From: Bacteroidota bacterium
Lineage (GTDB): Bacteria > Bacteroidota > Bacteroidia > Bacteroidales > UBA7960
Reading direction: 5' to 3'
Assembly (NCBI GenBank): GCA_007694165.1
Contig: RECE01000251.1
Coordinates: 1-54,661, forward strand
DNA length: 54,661 bases
In this document: positions 17,608 to 27,355 of the stretch, piece after piece
How positions within the stretch are numbered: position 1 is the stretch's first letter
Layout: each line of letters begins with the position of its first letter
The notes under the pieces: generated by a model
What the model saw: the letters and a program-made list of their open reading frames with translations, nothing else
What the model was told of the DNA's origin: nothing
The model's database searches: none
Position numbers and translations under genes: made by a program

Positions 17608-19086
17608 ATGACAATGAGGCGAATTTTTTTCATTCTTACCCTGCTGCCGATTTCAGGCTTTTCACAGGAAACCGTAAACCTGCAGCAGGCCCGGCAAATG
17701 GCCATCGAACACAACCGCAACCTGCAGATGGAGTCCCTGGACCGCCAGGGAGCAGCCCTGCAAACCCAATCCTCCTTTAGCAATTTCCTGCCCCGTTTTG
17801 ATGCCGAAGCGGGCTACCAGCGAAGAAACAAACCTTACAAGCTGTTCGACAGCGACAAGTTTCTCCCCGTGGTACCCTGGCAGGGCATCGACCCTCAAAC
17901 AGGTAATTTCAACCCTGATGTATTGCAGGACCCCCAGCTGGCGCCGCAGATTCTTGCCTTCAACCCTAATACCGGGGAGGTAATGCGCGATGCCGAAGGG
18001 AACCCCATTTTTCAGCATTACGCCTGGCTGCCTGCCGAAGAAGGCAAAATAGGCCAGAAGAACAATTACAGTATGGGCATCACCATGCGCCAACCCATTT
18101 ATATGGGCGGAAAAATCCGCAGTGGCTACCAGATAGCTCAGAAAGCCGAAAACATCGCACAGGCACAGTATGAGAAAAGCCTGTCGGAAGTGGTTTTCCG
18201 CACCGATGAATTGTACTGGCAGGTGATTTCTTTGCAGGAAAAAGTGGAACTTTCACAGGCTTACCTGGAAATGCTGGACCAACTGGTGAAAGACCTGGAA
18301 AACCTCTTTGCAGAAGGAATCATTACCCACAACCAGGTGTTGCAGGCCCGGGTCAAATACAATGAAGTAGAGTTGTTGCAGTTGCAGGCAGAAAATGGCT
18401 TGAGCCTTGCGCGTATGGCTTTGAATCAGCACATAGGTTTGCCCCTGCATAGCCAGGCTGAACTGGAGGCTGACTTTGAGCCGGCGATGCTGGCACTGGA
18501 AGAAGAAAACCTGACAGAAATTGCATTGAGCCAGAGAGCCGAACTGCACATGCTCAACCAGGCCGTTGCCATTGCCGATGAGCTGGTAAAGGTAAACCGT
18601 GCCGACATGCTCCCTTCCATCGGGCTGATGGCCGGTTACAATTTCACCAACCCCAACCCCTACAATGGCTTTAAGGATGAATTTGGCGGAGACTACACCA
18701 TAGGAGTGGGCATCTCCATCCCCATTTATCATTTTGGAGACAAACGCCGGCAGGTGTCGCGTGCCAGGATAGAGAGGGAGAAAGTGCAGCTGCAGCAAGA
18801 GGATGCACGCGAAATGATCGAGCTGCAGGTGAGCCAGAGCCTGTTCTCCCTTACCGAAGCGCGCACCCGCCGTGAACTATCGGAACTTTCGCAGCAACAG
18901 GCCGAAGAAAACCTGGACCTCACCCTGGACCTTTTTGCCGAGGGAAGAGCCACCACCCGCGATGTGCTGGAAGCCCAGGCCCACTGGCAGGAAGCCCACG
19001 AGGCAGGCATTGCTGCACGAAACCAGGAGAAAATAGCCTTTACCCGCCTGCAGAAAAACATTGGCCAGCTGCAGCAAAACCACTAA
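17608..19086 (+). CDS. TolC family outer-membrane efflux protein (module A)
   Basis: The 492-residue protein has a signal peptide (RIFFILTLLPISGFSQ) and the TolC/OEP repeat structure: two long alpha-helical coiled regions, each preceded by strand segments such as YSMGITMRQPIYMGGKI and TIGVGISIPIYHFGDKRRQV. It forms the outer-membrane duct of a tripartite pump. An insertion rich in Pro and Asn at about residues 85-150 extends the first strand region. The adaptor and RND permease genes follow within 53 and 2 bases, making one operon. The ATG used lies directly before the signal peptide. Confidence 0.9.
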   Translation: MTMRRIFFILTLLPISGFSQETVNLQQARQMAIEHNRNLQMESLDRQGAALQTQSSFSNFLPRFDAEAGYQRRNKPYKLFDSDKFLPVVPWQGIDPQTGNFNPDVLQDPQLAPQILAFNPNTGEVMRDAEGNPIFQHYAWLPAEEGKIGQKNNYSMGITMRQPIYMGGKIRSGYQIAQKAENIAQAQYEKSLSEVVFRTDELYWQVISLQEKVELSQAYLEMLDQLVKDLENLFAEGIITHNQVLQARVKYNEVELLQLQAENGLSLARMALNQHIGLPLHSQAELEADFEPAMLALEEENLTEIALSQRAELHMLNQAVAIADELVKVNRADMLPSIGLMAGYNFTNPNPYNGFKDEFGGDYTIGVGISIPIYHFGDKRRQVSRARIEREKVQLQQEDAREMIELQVSQSLFSLTEARTRRELSELSQQQAEENLDLTLDLFAEGRATTRDVLEAQAHWQEAHEAGIAARNQEKIAFTRLQKNIGQLQQNH

Positions 19087-19139
19087 TATCAAACCTTTCA
19101 AATACATCATATTCGTAAAAATTCAACAAACAGATAAAA

Positions 19140-20273
19140 ATGCAGAAACAATTTTTTTCACCCCAGACCCCACAGACACGGGTAGCCATACTGCCCGGCG
19201 AAAAAGCACTTGCAGTTGCCACAAGAGCAATTGCCACCATAACCTTGCTGGCCCTGACTTTGGCTTTGTTTACAGGCTGTTCCGACAAACAGGAAGCCAT
19301 GGCTGAGGAGAACCCCGAAATTATCGTAAGCACACATAAAGCAATTCAAAAGACTTACGCTCCCGGGCTGCAGCTTACCGGTACCGTATTTGCCAATCAG
19401 GAAGCCAACCTGGGAGCAGGATTTCCCGGCAGGATTGAAAAGATTCATTACCCAGAGGGCACATCGGTAAAAGAAGGACAACTGCTGGTAGAGATGGCCG
19501 GTGAAATGCTGGCTCAGACAGAAACAGAATACCTTACCCTGAAGAGAGACTATGAGAGGGTATCGCGGCTGGTGGAAAACGGCAGCGTGAGCCGTCAGGA
19601 GTACGACCATGTGAAAGCCCGCTTCGATGCATCCACTGCAAAATACGAACTGGCAAAGAAGAACACCCAGATAAGGGCTCCCTTCTCAGGGGTCATTGTG
19701 GACTATATGGCCAATGAAGGGGAAAACTACTTCCTCAATTTCAACTTTGAACCCGGCTACTCCAACACCAGTGGTATTGTTCGTTTGATGCAGTTCAACC
19801 CGGTAATAGTACAGGTGGATGTGAACGAAAAAGATCTGGCAAAGATTAATAAGGAGCTGAAAGCCATCATCATGGTGGATGCCTTTCCGGGAGAAGAATT
19901 TATGGGCGAAATCAGCCTTATAAAACCCTATCTCTCCACCCGGTCGCGCACTTCGGCGGTAGAAATTACCATCCCCAATCACGACATGCGCCTTAAGCCC
20001 GGCATGTTTGCACGGGCAAACATTCAGCTTCCCGAAAAAACTGAGGTATTCATCCCCATGGAGGCCATTTACCGTGACCCTGAAACAGATTCTGAAATGG
20101 TATTTGTGGTAAAAAACGACATCGTGCAGGCCCGCGAGGTAGAGCGAATCAACGGTTTGGGCGAAATGCTGGTGGTTACCGGTATTGAAAACGGAGATGA
20201 AATTATCATCGGAGGCAAAAACCGTGTGCAGAATGGCGACAAGGTACGAATCGTAAATAATGGAGGAAAGTAA
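19140..20273 (+). CDS. RND efflux periplasmic adaptor (MFP), lipoprotein (module A)
   Basis: The 377-residue protein has a long N-terminal extension, a hydrophobic stretch and a lipobox (LFTGC near residue 47), so it should be lipid-anchored. After that come the adaptor domains: a biotinyl-lipoyl-like half (GFPGRIEKIHYPEGTSVKEG), a short helical hairpin, the second lipoyl half (IRAPFSGVIVDYMANEGE), a beta-barrel domain (VDVNEKDLAKI, AFPGEEFMGEI) and a membrane-proximal domain. It links the RND permease to TolC. Only two bases separate its stop from the permease start. Confidence 0.9.
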   Translation: MQKQFFSPQTPQTRVAILPGEKALAVATRAIATITLLALTLALFTGCSDKQEAMAEENPEIIVSTHKAIQKTYAPGLQLTGTVFANQEANLGAGFPGRIEKIHYPEGTSVKEGQLLVEMAGEMLAQTETEYLTLKRDYERVSRLVENGSVSRQEYDHVKARFDASTAKYELAKKNTQIRAPFSGVIVDYMANEGENYFLNFNFEPGYSNTSGIVRLMQFNPVIVQVDVNEKDLAKINKELKAIIMVDAFPGEEFMGEISLIKPYLSTRSRTSAVEITIPNHDMRLKPGMFARANIQLPEKTEVFIPMEAIYRDPETDSEMVFVVKNDIVQAREVERINGLGEMLVVTGIENGDEIIIGGKNRVQNGDKVRIVNNGGK

Positions 20274-20275
20274 GC

Positions 20276-23200
20276 ATGAAGTTACCCCATAATTCAGTCA
20301 AAAGACCCACAACCACATTGATGGTATTTATCGCGGTGATACTTTTTGGTATTGTGGCCATCAAGATGCTCCCCCGCGATGTATTGCCCGAAATCGAATT
20401 CCCCACCCTCACCGTGGTAACCGTTTACCCGGGAGCTTCTGCCGAGGTGGTGGAAGACCAGGTAACCCGCCCTTTGGAAACCGTGCTGGCAGCTACAGAA
20501 AATTTGCGCTCCATTCAATCGGTATCTAAAGAAAACGTCTCGTTCATCACCATGCGCTTCAACTGGGGCGTGGATGTGAACGAAGCGTCCAACAGCGCAC
20601 GCGACAACATTGAGCTCGTAAAACGCCGCCTGCACCGCGATGTGCACCAGCCCGTTATCCTGAAGGTGAACAGTGCCATGATACCGGTTATCGCTTATGG
20701 AATCCAGGCCACCGATAATTATTATAATCTTTACGATATTATTGAGGATGAAATCGCTACCCCTTTGCGCAAAGTGGAAGGTGTGGGAACCGTAGTAACC
20801 ATTGGTGCCCCGCAAAGAGAAATCCGCGTGGAGGTTGACCCGCTGAAAATGGAAGCCTATGGCCTGAGCGTAAGCCAGATTGCCAACACCCTCAAAGCAG
20901 AAAACCTGAGCATACCAGGTGGAAATATCAAAGTGGGCAGCCGCGACTTCTCCATTAGTGTTACCGGAGAAATTGACCGTGTGGACGAAATCAGGGACAT
21001 TGTTTTGCCCTCCATAATGGGCAAACCTGTCAGGGTTCGCGATGTAGCCATTGTAACCGACGACTACAAAGAGAACAATGCTTATGCCCGCACGGGCGAA
21101 AAACGCTCTGTGGCCTTTTTCGTACAAAAGCAATCGGGTACCAACACCCTGGAAGTAGCCGAAGCCGTAAGATCCGAAATGGAACGGGTAATGGAATTCC
21201 TTCCTGAAGATGTGGAGATACTGGAGATTGTAGACAGCTCGGATATCGTGGTAAGGTCCATCAACAACCTTTCCAGAACCCTTTGGTGGGCTGGCTTTTT
21301 TGTAATGCTGGTGGTATTCATGTTTTTGCGCGAATGGCGCTCCAGCCTTATCATCATGCTTACCATGCCTGTATCGCTCATTGCTGCATTCGTGTATATG
21401 TTCCTGGCAGGCTACAGTATAAACATTTTCTCGCTCATGTCCATTGTAATTGCCATAGGCATGGTGGTTGACAATGCCATCGTTGTGCTGGAAAACATTA
21501 CACAGCATATGGAGAAGGGCAGCAAACCCAAACAGGCCGCCGTTTTTGGTGCAAGCGAAATGGGGATGGCCATCTCTGCCTCTACCCTTACTACCATCAG
21601 TGTATTTCTTCCATTGCTTTTCATGGGAGGTATTGTGGGCGTATTGTTTAAGCAGCTGGCGGTACTTACCACCATCACCCTCATTGCCTCACTGATTACA
21701 GCGCTTTCCATCACCCCCATGCTGGCTTCACGCCTGCTCAAACCTATGGGCCGCGACAGCAAACCCAAAGGAAAGTTTTACCAGTGGAGCGAGAGTGTTT
21801 TTGAGTCCATGGAAGCTTTCTACAAAAAAACGCTGGGATGGGCCGTTTATCACAAAACCTTTACCATCGTAACGGCATTGCTGATTTTCGTCTTTACCCT
21901 TTTCGTGGGCAGCCGCATCGGCACCGATTACATTCCTGAGTTTGACTCCGGCGATGTGAGTGTGCAGTTTGAGATGGAAATCGGCACCAGTGCCCGGGAA
22001 ACCGAACGCATTGCCCGCCGCATAGAACGCATTATGCTGGAGGAAATCCCCGAAATGCAAAGCCAGTTTACCATTGTAGGTCAGACTGATGACGGAGCCC
22101 TTACCACCGTGGGTTTCCAGGAAGGTAAAAATATCGGTTCGCTGGTATTGCGCATGGGCCGCCCCGATGAGCGCGACCGCAGCGCCTGGGAAGCCGCCAA
22201 TGCCGTAAGACAACGCATTGAAAGGGAAGTCCCCGAAGTGGCCACCTTTACCGTACACGGAGGAAGCCTCTTCTCCTCTGCCCTTCTGGGTAACGTAAAA
22301 CCCATCGAGGTGGAGATTACCGGACACAATTATGACCAGCTCAACGAGACTGCCCTTCGCATTGAATCAGAGCTGCGCAAAATCAATGGTCTTACCAACA
22401 TTGAAAACACCATTGACCCCGGAAAAGCCGAATACGAGATCCGCGTGGACAAAGACAAAGCATCGGAGCTGGGTCTCAATACGGCTATGATTGCCATGCA
22501 GGTACGTCAGAGCATCTATGGTGCCGAGGCGGGTGAGTTCAGTGAAAGCGGCAACGAGTATGATATTGTGGTACGTTATGCGCCCGAATTCAGAAATTCA
22601 CCACAAGATTTGAGCAACATCATGATAAGCACCCTCACGGGCCAGAAATTCCCTATACGCGAAATTGCCACCATCGAACAGGTGCGCGGCCCCCTGGAGA
22701 TTCGTCGCGAAGAGCAGCAGCGTATCGTGAAAGTTACCGCCGACCTGGATGGCATTTCACTGGGCGAGGGAGCCATGAAAGTACAACAAATGCTGGAGCA
22801 GTTTCCCCATCAGCCGGGAATCGGCGTTGAGCTGGGCGGCCAGATTACCGATCAGGGTGATTCTTTCGCCAGCCTCAAACTCATTTTCCTGGCAGGTATC
22901 CTGCTGGTGTACATGGTAATGGCATCGCAGTTTGAATCGCTCAAAGACCCATTCATCATCATTTTCGCCATTCCTTTCTCCATCATTGGTATCGTATGGG
23001 CCTTCGTGATAACCGGCCTTACCCTGAGTGTGGTAACCTTTATCGGCGCCATCATGTTGCTGGGTATTGTGGTAAACAACGGAATTGTACTGGTAGACTA
23101 CACCAACCTGCTTCGCAAAAGAGGCTATGGCCTCATCGAAGCCGTGCAGGAAGGCGGACGCTCCAGGTTGCGCCCTGTATTGATGACCAGCTTCACCACC

Positions 23201-23362
23201 ATACTGGGAATGATGCCCATGGCACTCTCCACCGGTATGGGTGCCGAAATGTGGTCACCACTGGGTATCACCATCATCGGCGGGCTACTTGTATCAACCG
23301 TCATTACCCTGGTGCTGATACCGGTGATTTATACGGTGTTTAATATAAGGGCGATTGGATAA
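20276..23362 (+). CDS. RND family efflux permease (AcrB/MdtB-like, module A)
   Basis: At 1028 residues the protein has full RND length: TM1 after KRPTTTLMVFIAVILFGIVA, a first periplasmic loop with YPGASAEVVEDQVTRPLE, the TM2-6 group, and a TM4 stretch IVIAIGMVVDNAIVVLENI holding the paired aspartate and asparagine used for proton relay, then the second half with the same pattern (FIGAIMLLGIVVNNGIVLVDY). It exports hydrophobic or amphiphilic compounds using the proton gradient; the substrate is unknown. A long open antisense frame opposite it is a by-product of codon bias. Confidence 0.95.
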   Translation: MKLPHNSVKRPTTTLMVFIAVILFGIVAIKMLPRDVLPEIEFPTLTVVTVYPGASAEVVEDQVTRPLETVLAATENLRSIQSVSKENVSFITMRFNWGVDVNEASNSARDNIELVKRRLHRDVHQPVILKVNSAMIPVIAYGIQATDNYYNLYDIIEDEIATPLRKVEGVGTVVTIGAPQREIRVEVDPLKMEAYGLSVSQIANTLKAENLSIPGGNIKVGSRDFSISVTGEIDRVDEIRDIVLPSIMGKPVRVRDVAIVTDDYKENNAYARTGEKRSVAFFVQKQSGTNTLEVAEAVRSEMERVMEFLPEDVEILEIVDSSDIVVRSINNLSRTLWWAGFFVMLVVFMFLREWRSSLIIMLTMPVSLIAAFVYMFLAGYSINIFSLMSIVIAIGMVVDNAIVVLENITQHMEKGSKPKQAAVFGASEMGMAISASTLTTISVFLPLLFMGGIVGVLFKQLAVLTTITLIASLITALSITPMLASRLLKPMGRDSKPKGKFYQWSESVFESMEAFYKKTLGWAVYHKTFTIVTALLIFVFTLFVGSRIGTDYIPEFDSGDVSVQFEMEIGTSARETERIARRIERIMLEEIPEMQSQFTIVGQTDDGALTTVGFQEGKNIGSLVLRMGRPDERDRSAWEAANAVRQRIEREVPEVATFTVHGGSLFSSALLGNVKPIEVEITGHNYDQLNETALRIESELRKINGLTNIENTIDPGKAEYEIRVDKDKASELGLNTAMIAMQVRQSIYGAEAGEFSESGNEYDIVVRYAPEFRNSPQDLSNIMISTLTGQKFPIREIATIEQVRGPLEIRREEQQRIVKVTADLDGISLGEGAMKVQQMLEQFPHQPGIGVELGGQITDQGDSFASLKLIFLAGILLVYMVMASQFESLKDPFIIIFAIPFSIIGIVWAFVITGLTLSVVTFIGAIMLLGIVVNNGIVLVDYTNLLRKRGYGLIEAVQEGGRSRLRPVLMTSFTTILGMMPMALSTGMGAEMWSPLGITIIGGLLVSTVITLVLIPVIYTVFNIRAIG

Positions 23363-23363
23363 T

Positions 23364-23466
23364 AAAGCTGGAAGCTCGAAGCTGGAAGCTGGAAGCTCAA
23401 AGGTGAAAGGTCAAAGGAGGAAGGTGGAAGAGAGACCGGAGACCAGAGACGAGAGAGTAGAAGATT
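23364..23466. repeat. Homopurine tract with GAAGCTG-type short tandem repeats
   Basis: The plus strand has repeated units such as GCTGGAAGCT followed by about 60 bases made almost only of A and G. The rest of the gap to 23699 contains further short repeats of CCTATTAAC near 23631-23660. No gene is seen between the permease and the next small gene. Confidence 0.55.
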
Positions 23467-23699
23467 TGTTCTGAAAAATGTTGATTTGTGGAGGTTTGAT
23501 TTTCGTTCATTTTTTGTTGATTGGAGTTAGCGGGGGGAGACGTGTTGTGAAACACTTCCTTCCTCCGCAACTCAATCCAATAACTCAATCCCGCATATCT
23601 TCAGTCACAGAATCTTCGCTTCGTTTCGATAACCTATTAACCTATTAACTAAATAACCCATTAACCCTCAACTAATTCATAATTCAAAAAATTAACATC

Positions 23700-24005
23700 A
23701 TGCACATCATATACTGCACCTGCAACATAAGTGTTCAGGAACAATTACTGGAAATCATAGAAGCTTGCAACATCCGCGAGTACCAGGTTACAGACCAGGT
23801 AAAAGCCAAAAACAAAAAAGCCGATCCCCGTTTCAACGACCCGGTATGGCCAGGTTATAACTCGTCCATATTCATGCAGGTAAAAGAAATTGAGAAGCTG
23901 GAGTTGCTGGCTCAAAAGATTAAAGAATTTAATGCCGATGCCTTCAATGCTGCCGAGCTGGTTACTTTCTGCGCATGGCCTATGTCGCATTACTTTTTTC
24001 AATAA
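23700..24005 (+). CDS. Small PII/CutA-like transporter-associated protein
   Basis: The 101-residue cytoplasmic protein has a ferredoxin-like (PII/CutA) pattern of strand-helix-strand, with HIIYCTCNISVQEQLLEIIE at the start. It is more divergent than, but apparently related in fold to, the PG0541-type protein encoded beside module B. Both small proteins sit next to an RND permease gene, which suggests a regulatory or accessory role for the pump. No known ligand motif is visible. The fold call is an inference from the residue pattern; another small-domain identity remains possible. Confidence 0.5.
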   Translation: MHIIYCTCNISVQEQLLEIIEACNIREYQVTDQVKAKNKKADPRFNDPVWPGYNSSIFMQVKEIEKLELLAQKIKEFNADAFNAAELVTFCAWPMSHYFFQ

Positions 24006-24014
24006 ACTTTAAAA

Positions 24015-25316
24015 ATGAGAAGCGTCTTAACATACATACTTCTTTCAGCCGTTCTGCTTATGACCCTTAAAGGACCGGTCAAAGCACAGGATATCCTCCT
24101 TGAGCGCTCCCTTGAGCATAGCCAGGACAAACAGGGTGCTGTGATTATTCCCTTTGCATTTTATCTGCAAACCCTGGGAGTGGCAGCTGCTGTAGATGTA
24201 GCTGCCAGAGGACTGCTGCAGCCACAGGATGTATCGAACGTGGTATTGATGTACAGCACCAACGGCTCGGCCTATCTCTATGGTGAAATGTTTTACCTGC
24301 AGATTCCCGGCATAGAAAGGTTGTTTGTAAACACCTTTGTGGATCTGGCCCATTACGGGGCACTGGATCTTTACAGCGGGCCCAATCCTGAATTTGGCGG
24401 ACAATGGGCCGGGCGCAACGACTCGCATAAAGACAACTATTTTCGCATCAAAAGCAATAGCGCAGCCATGCAGCTTCAGGGAAAGTGGCTTTTGCCGGTT
24501 GGTCTGGGCCGCGACCAGATCATCTCCACCATTGAGCTTGACCGGGGAATTCCCGTATCGGGTTTTACAGGAGGCCATGGCCCTGTGTTATTTAACGGGC
24601 GCACTTTTCTGGAAACCACACTGTTTTACCGAAATCAGGATTTAAAATTACCTATGGGGAAGCAAAACCTTACCACAGCTGGTTATGCAACAGGCTTGCT
24701 GATGGAAAATGTGGATTTCAGGGAAAACCCCTCGCGGGGAAGTGCCCTGGAGGCAAGATATACCCGGGGCACAAAGGCATTAAACAGCACCGTGCCCTGG
24801 CAAATGGCAGAAGCCTCCTACAGCAGATTTTTCACTCTTCCTGAAGGTGTCAGAAGACAACGTATACTGGCACTATCGGCATGGTCGGCTTATGTTTCTT
24901 CATGGGATGATTATACAATGAATGAGACAGGAATTATGCCCCACAGACCCTCGCCTTTTCTGGGGGCAAGCCTGGGTGGCAGGTTTCGCTTCAGGGCTTA
25001 CCCAGAAGCACGATTTTCGGATAAAGCAACATTCTACTATGCCGCTGAATACCGCTTTATCCCCCACTTTAACCCCCTGGCCAACTGGGACTTTATACAA
25101 CGAATCGGAGTGCGTAACGACTGGATACAATGGGTGTTTTTTGCCGAGGCAGGACGCGTGGCCCCCTCATGGCAGCTGAGCATACTGCACGAAGACTTGA
25201 AATACTCTGCGGGCGCTGGCTTCAGGCTATTTGCCAATCAGATGGTGGTAAGGGTAGATACAGGGGTCAGCAACGAAGGCGCCCAGGTGCAAATGTTTAT
25301 CAACCAGGCATTTTAA
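24015..25316 (+). CDS. BamA/TamA-family outer-membrane beta-barrel protein without POTRA domains
   Basis: The 433-residue protein has a signal peptide (ILLSAVLLMTLKGPVKAQ) and then directly a barrel of the surface-antigen type, ending in YSAGAGFRLFANQMVVRVDTG and a terminal aromatic residue (INQAF). RFRAYPEARFSDKATFYYAAEYRF is the typical segment with the conserved arginine loop region. The short N-terminal part leaves no room for POTRA repeats, unlike true BamA. It starts nine bases after the PII-like gene, so it belongs to the efflux operon. Its role might be lipid or protein handling at the outer membrane. Confidence 0.75.
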   Translation: MRSVLTYILLSAVLLMTLKGPVKAQDILLERSLEHSQDKQGAVIIPFAFYLQTLGVAAAVDVAARGLLQPQDVSNVVLMYSTNGSAYLYGEMFYLQIPGIERLFVNTFVDLAHYGALDLYSGPNPEFGGQWAGRNDSHKDNYFRIKSNSAAMQLQGKWLLPVGLGRDQIISTIELDRGIPVSGFTGGHGPVLFNGRTFLETTLFYRNQDLKLPMGKQNLTTAGYATGLLMENVDFRENPSRGSALEARYTRGTKALNSTVPWQMAEASYSRFFTLPEGVRRQRILALSAWSAYVSSWDDYTMNETGIMPHRPSPFLGASLGGRFRFRAYPEARFSDKATFYYAAEYRFIPHFNPLANWDFIQRIGVRNDWIQWVFFAEAGRVAPSWQLSILHEDLKYSAGAGFRLFANQMVVRVDTGVSNEGAQVQMFINQAF

Positions 25317-25412
25317 CAGCAATTTTCTCCGGTTTTAGCATACCGCAAAACAAAGCTCCATCAGGAATTAACATGACCTTGCAACGAAACAGCAAATTAA
25401 AAGATAAGAGAT

Positions 25413-26213
25413 ATGATAAAATATGAAATTAACCCCGGCTTTGATTGCTTAAAAGATTTTGTTCTTAATGTTCATCAGTTATTTCCTGATCTTGAGACTA
25501 CCCTGCAAAACTCACGCAACCATGTAAAGGTAACTGAACATAAAGGAATTAAACTTTGTATCAAATCATTTGGCAACCACAACCCCATCAATCGTATAGT
25601 ATACAGTTTTATCAGGCCCTCCAAAGCAAACCGATCTTTCAATTATGCCCTGAAGCTTTTGGATTTGGGCGTGAACACACCTGACCCGGTTGCTTTTGTG
25701 GAGTATTACAACAGCAGCAGAATTTTGCAAAACAGTTACTCCATAAGTGTATACCTGGAACACGATTTAAGCTTAAAACATGCCTTTGACTTCGAGCTTT
25801 CTGATCGTCTTGAGCTACTGTCAGGTTTCGCCCGCTTTGCCTGCAATGAACTGCACAACAATGGCATACTGCACAAAGATCTCTCTGCATCCAATGTTTT
25901 GATCAAAAACAACCCGGAAGGGATTAACGAATTTTACCTGATAGATTTGAATCGTATGCGTTTCCGGAAAAACATCAGCTTCCGCAAACGGATGGCAAAC
26001 CTCAAACGCATCAATGGCACTGCCATTTGCCTTGGTACCATTGCCCATTTTTACTCCCTTGAATATCGGGGTGACCCGGTATGGGGAGCACTGCAAATCG
26101 CAAAGGACAGAATCTCCTGGATGAAATACAGAAGGGCAAAGAAAGGATTAAAAACTTCCCTAAAAGCTATAAAAAACATATTTGGATTAAAACCCACAGT
26201 TCAGCACAACTAA
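25413..26213 (+). CDS. InaA/WaaP-type lipopolysaccharide (Kdo) kinase-like protein
   Basis: The 266-residue protein has the core of a protein-kinase-like fold: GIKLCIKSF with the ATP-binding lysine, the catalytic loop HKDLSASN at residues 154-161, and the metal-binding DLN at 178-180. These are typical of the InaA/WaaP/Kdo kinase group, which phosphorylates lipopolysaccharide core sugars on the cytoplasmic side. Basic residues dominate the C-terminus. It follows the barrel gene by 96 bases and precedes a carrier-like protein gene, so the neighbourhood points at the envelope lipids. The exact acceptor is not known. Confidence 0.75.
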   Translation: MIKYEINPGFDCLKDFVLNVHQLFPDLETTLQNSRNHVKVTEHKGIKLCIKSFGNHNPINRIVYSFIRPSKANRSFNYALKLLDLGVNTPDPVAFVEYYNSSRILQNSYSISVYLEHDLSLKHAFDFELSDRLELLSGFARFACNELHNNGILHKDLSASNVLIKNNPEGINEFYLIDLNRMRFRKNISFRKRMANLKRINGTAICLGTIAHFYSLEYRGDPVWGALQIAKDRISWMKYRRAKKGLKTSLKAIKNIFGLKPTVQHN

Positions 26214-26251
26214 AGAATAGTCAAAATAATATTAACCCTAACACTACAACA

Positions 26252-26581
26252 ATGACCCATTCCGATGTTCACAAAAAGATACAGAGTATCATCAGAACCA
26301 AAATGAAGGTTCGCCATCATGCATCATCCTACACAGCCAACTTTACCGACGATTACTTTATGTCGCCCTGGGAGGTTAATCTGCTGCTTTATTTTGTGGA
26401 AGACCAGTTTAACATACAACTGGACACCAAACCCGACAAACAGCTTTTCAGCATGAACCAGCTGGTTTCTATTGTGTATCGCCACAAATCTGAATCAGCC
26501 CCTAAAACGGGATCATTCCATCATTCATTCATTTACCCTAAAATTCAAATTTATGAACCGAGCTATGACAATAACTTTTGA
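26252..26581 (+). CDS. Acyl-carrier-like small protein without a clear phosphopantetheine serine motif
   Basis: The ATG at 26252 gives 109 residues; an upstream in-frame ATG at 26081 lies inside the kinase gene and is unlikely. Residues about 25-70 have the helix pattern of an acyl carrier protein (MSPWEVNLLLYFVEDQFNIQ, then MNQLVSIVY), but the usual DSL around the phosphopantetheine serine is not recognisable; the segment reads YFMSPWEV. It may be a degenerate carrier or a docking protein. It sits between the InaA-type kinase gene and a small barrel gene on the same strand. Confidence 0.45.
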   Translation: MTHSDVHKKIQSIIRTKMKVRHHASSYTANFTDDYFMSPWEVNLLLYFVEDQFNIQLDTKPDKQLFSMNQLVSIVYRHKSESAPKTGSFHHSFIYPKIQIYEPSYDNNF

Positions 26582-26677
26582 CACCTGCAGATGATTATAA
26601 TTCGCAATAAATTAAAATTGCAGTACGAACGCATATTTAGCGAGCTGCATCTAACCATTAAAAAAAGATATAAACAG

Positions 26678-27301
26678 ATGAAAATTAAAAAATTCTTTAT
26701 CCTTGCAATGGCCCTTTGGGTCATAACTTTTCAGACTCAGGCACAATACCGCGGATTTCGCAGTGGAATTGCACTGACCACCTTTGCCAAAACCGGCGAC
26801 CTGGCCGACAACGACCCCCTTTCGGTGGCCTTCACCGCCGGGGTATTCCGTGCCATACCCATCAATCCATCATTGAACCTGCTACCCGAACTCAACTACA
26901 GCCAACGGTCGCGCACGGGAGAAAACCTGCTGACCGGTTTCAATCAGGAGATTGATTATTCGGTGCATTACCTGCAGGTGCCCGTGCAGTTGCAATATGT
27001 AAATACAGATATTGTGCGCCGCAGCGGAGCACAACTGCATCTCAATGCCGGACCCTATATGGCCTATGCCCTGAGCGACAAACTCAAACCGGAAAACGGA
27101 AGCAGCAGCGATATTGAATCTCTGAAAAAAGAAGAAAAGCATGATTTCGGTCTCAGCCTGGGAATGGGTTATCAGCGCCCTCTGGGCACCAACTACCTGC
27201 GCCTGGATATGAAGTACGACATGGGACTGGCAGAAGTGGCCAACCAACCTGACGACTTCCGCACCAAAGCTCTGAGTTTTACCCTGGGCTATGCCTTTTA
27301 A
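26678..27301 (+). CDS. PorT-like small outer-membrane beta-barrel protein
   Basis: With the ATG at 26678 the product is 207 residues with a signal peptide (FFILAMALWVITFQTQAQ). The mature part has repeated amphipathic strands (GFRSGIALTTFAKTG, NLLPELNYSQRSRTGE, SVHYLQVPVQLQYVNTD, LHLNAGPYMAYALSDKL) and ends in LSFTLGYAF with the terminal phenylalanine of barrels. This is the pattern of the outer-membrane beta-barrel (PorT/OmpW-like) family common in Bacteroidota. The more upstream in-frame ATG at 26591 would place a non-signal sequence first and is rejected. Its exact role is unknown. Confidence 0.75.
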   Translation: MKIKKFFILAMALWVITFQTQAQYRGFRSGIALTTFAKTGDLADNDPLSVAFTAGVFRAIPINPSLNLLPELNYSQRSRTGENLLTGFNQEIDYSVHYLQVPVQLQYVNTDIVRRSGAQLHLNAGPYMAYALSDKLKPENGSSSDIESLKKEEKHDFGLSLGMGYQRPLGTNYLRLDMKYDMGLAEVANQPDDFRTKALSFTLGYAF

Positions 27302-27339
27302 AATCGACCAACAATATTACACCTGCTTTAAAAAGGCAG

Positions 27340-27347
27340 TATATTTG
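27340..27347 (+). promoter_or_regulatory. -7 box TATATTTG before the first LytS-type kinase
   Basis: TATATTTG lies only eight bases before the ATG at 27356, so the regulator pair has its own promoter and a very short leader. Confidence 0.6.
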
Positions 27348-27355
27348 CAAAAACA

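Noticed and set aside
20294..21508. 404-codon open frame antisense to the module A permease
   Set aside because: It is rich in His, Tyr and Gly, has no domain features, and is explained by the codon bias of the permease on the other strand.
23364..23466. Short repeats considered as a CRISPR array
   Set aside because: The units are contiguous and seven to ten bases long, with no spacers and no cas genes.
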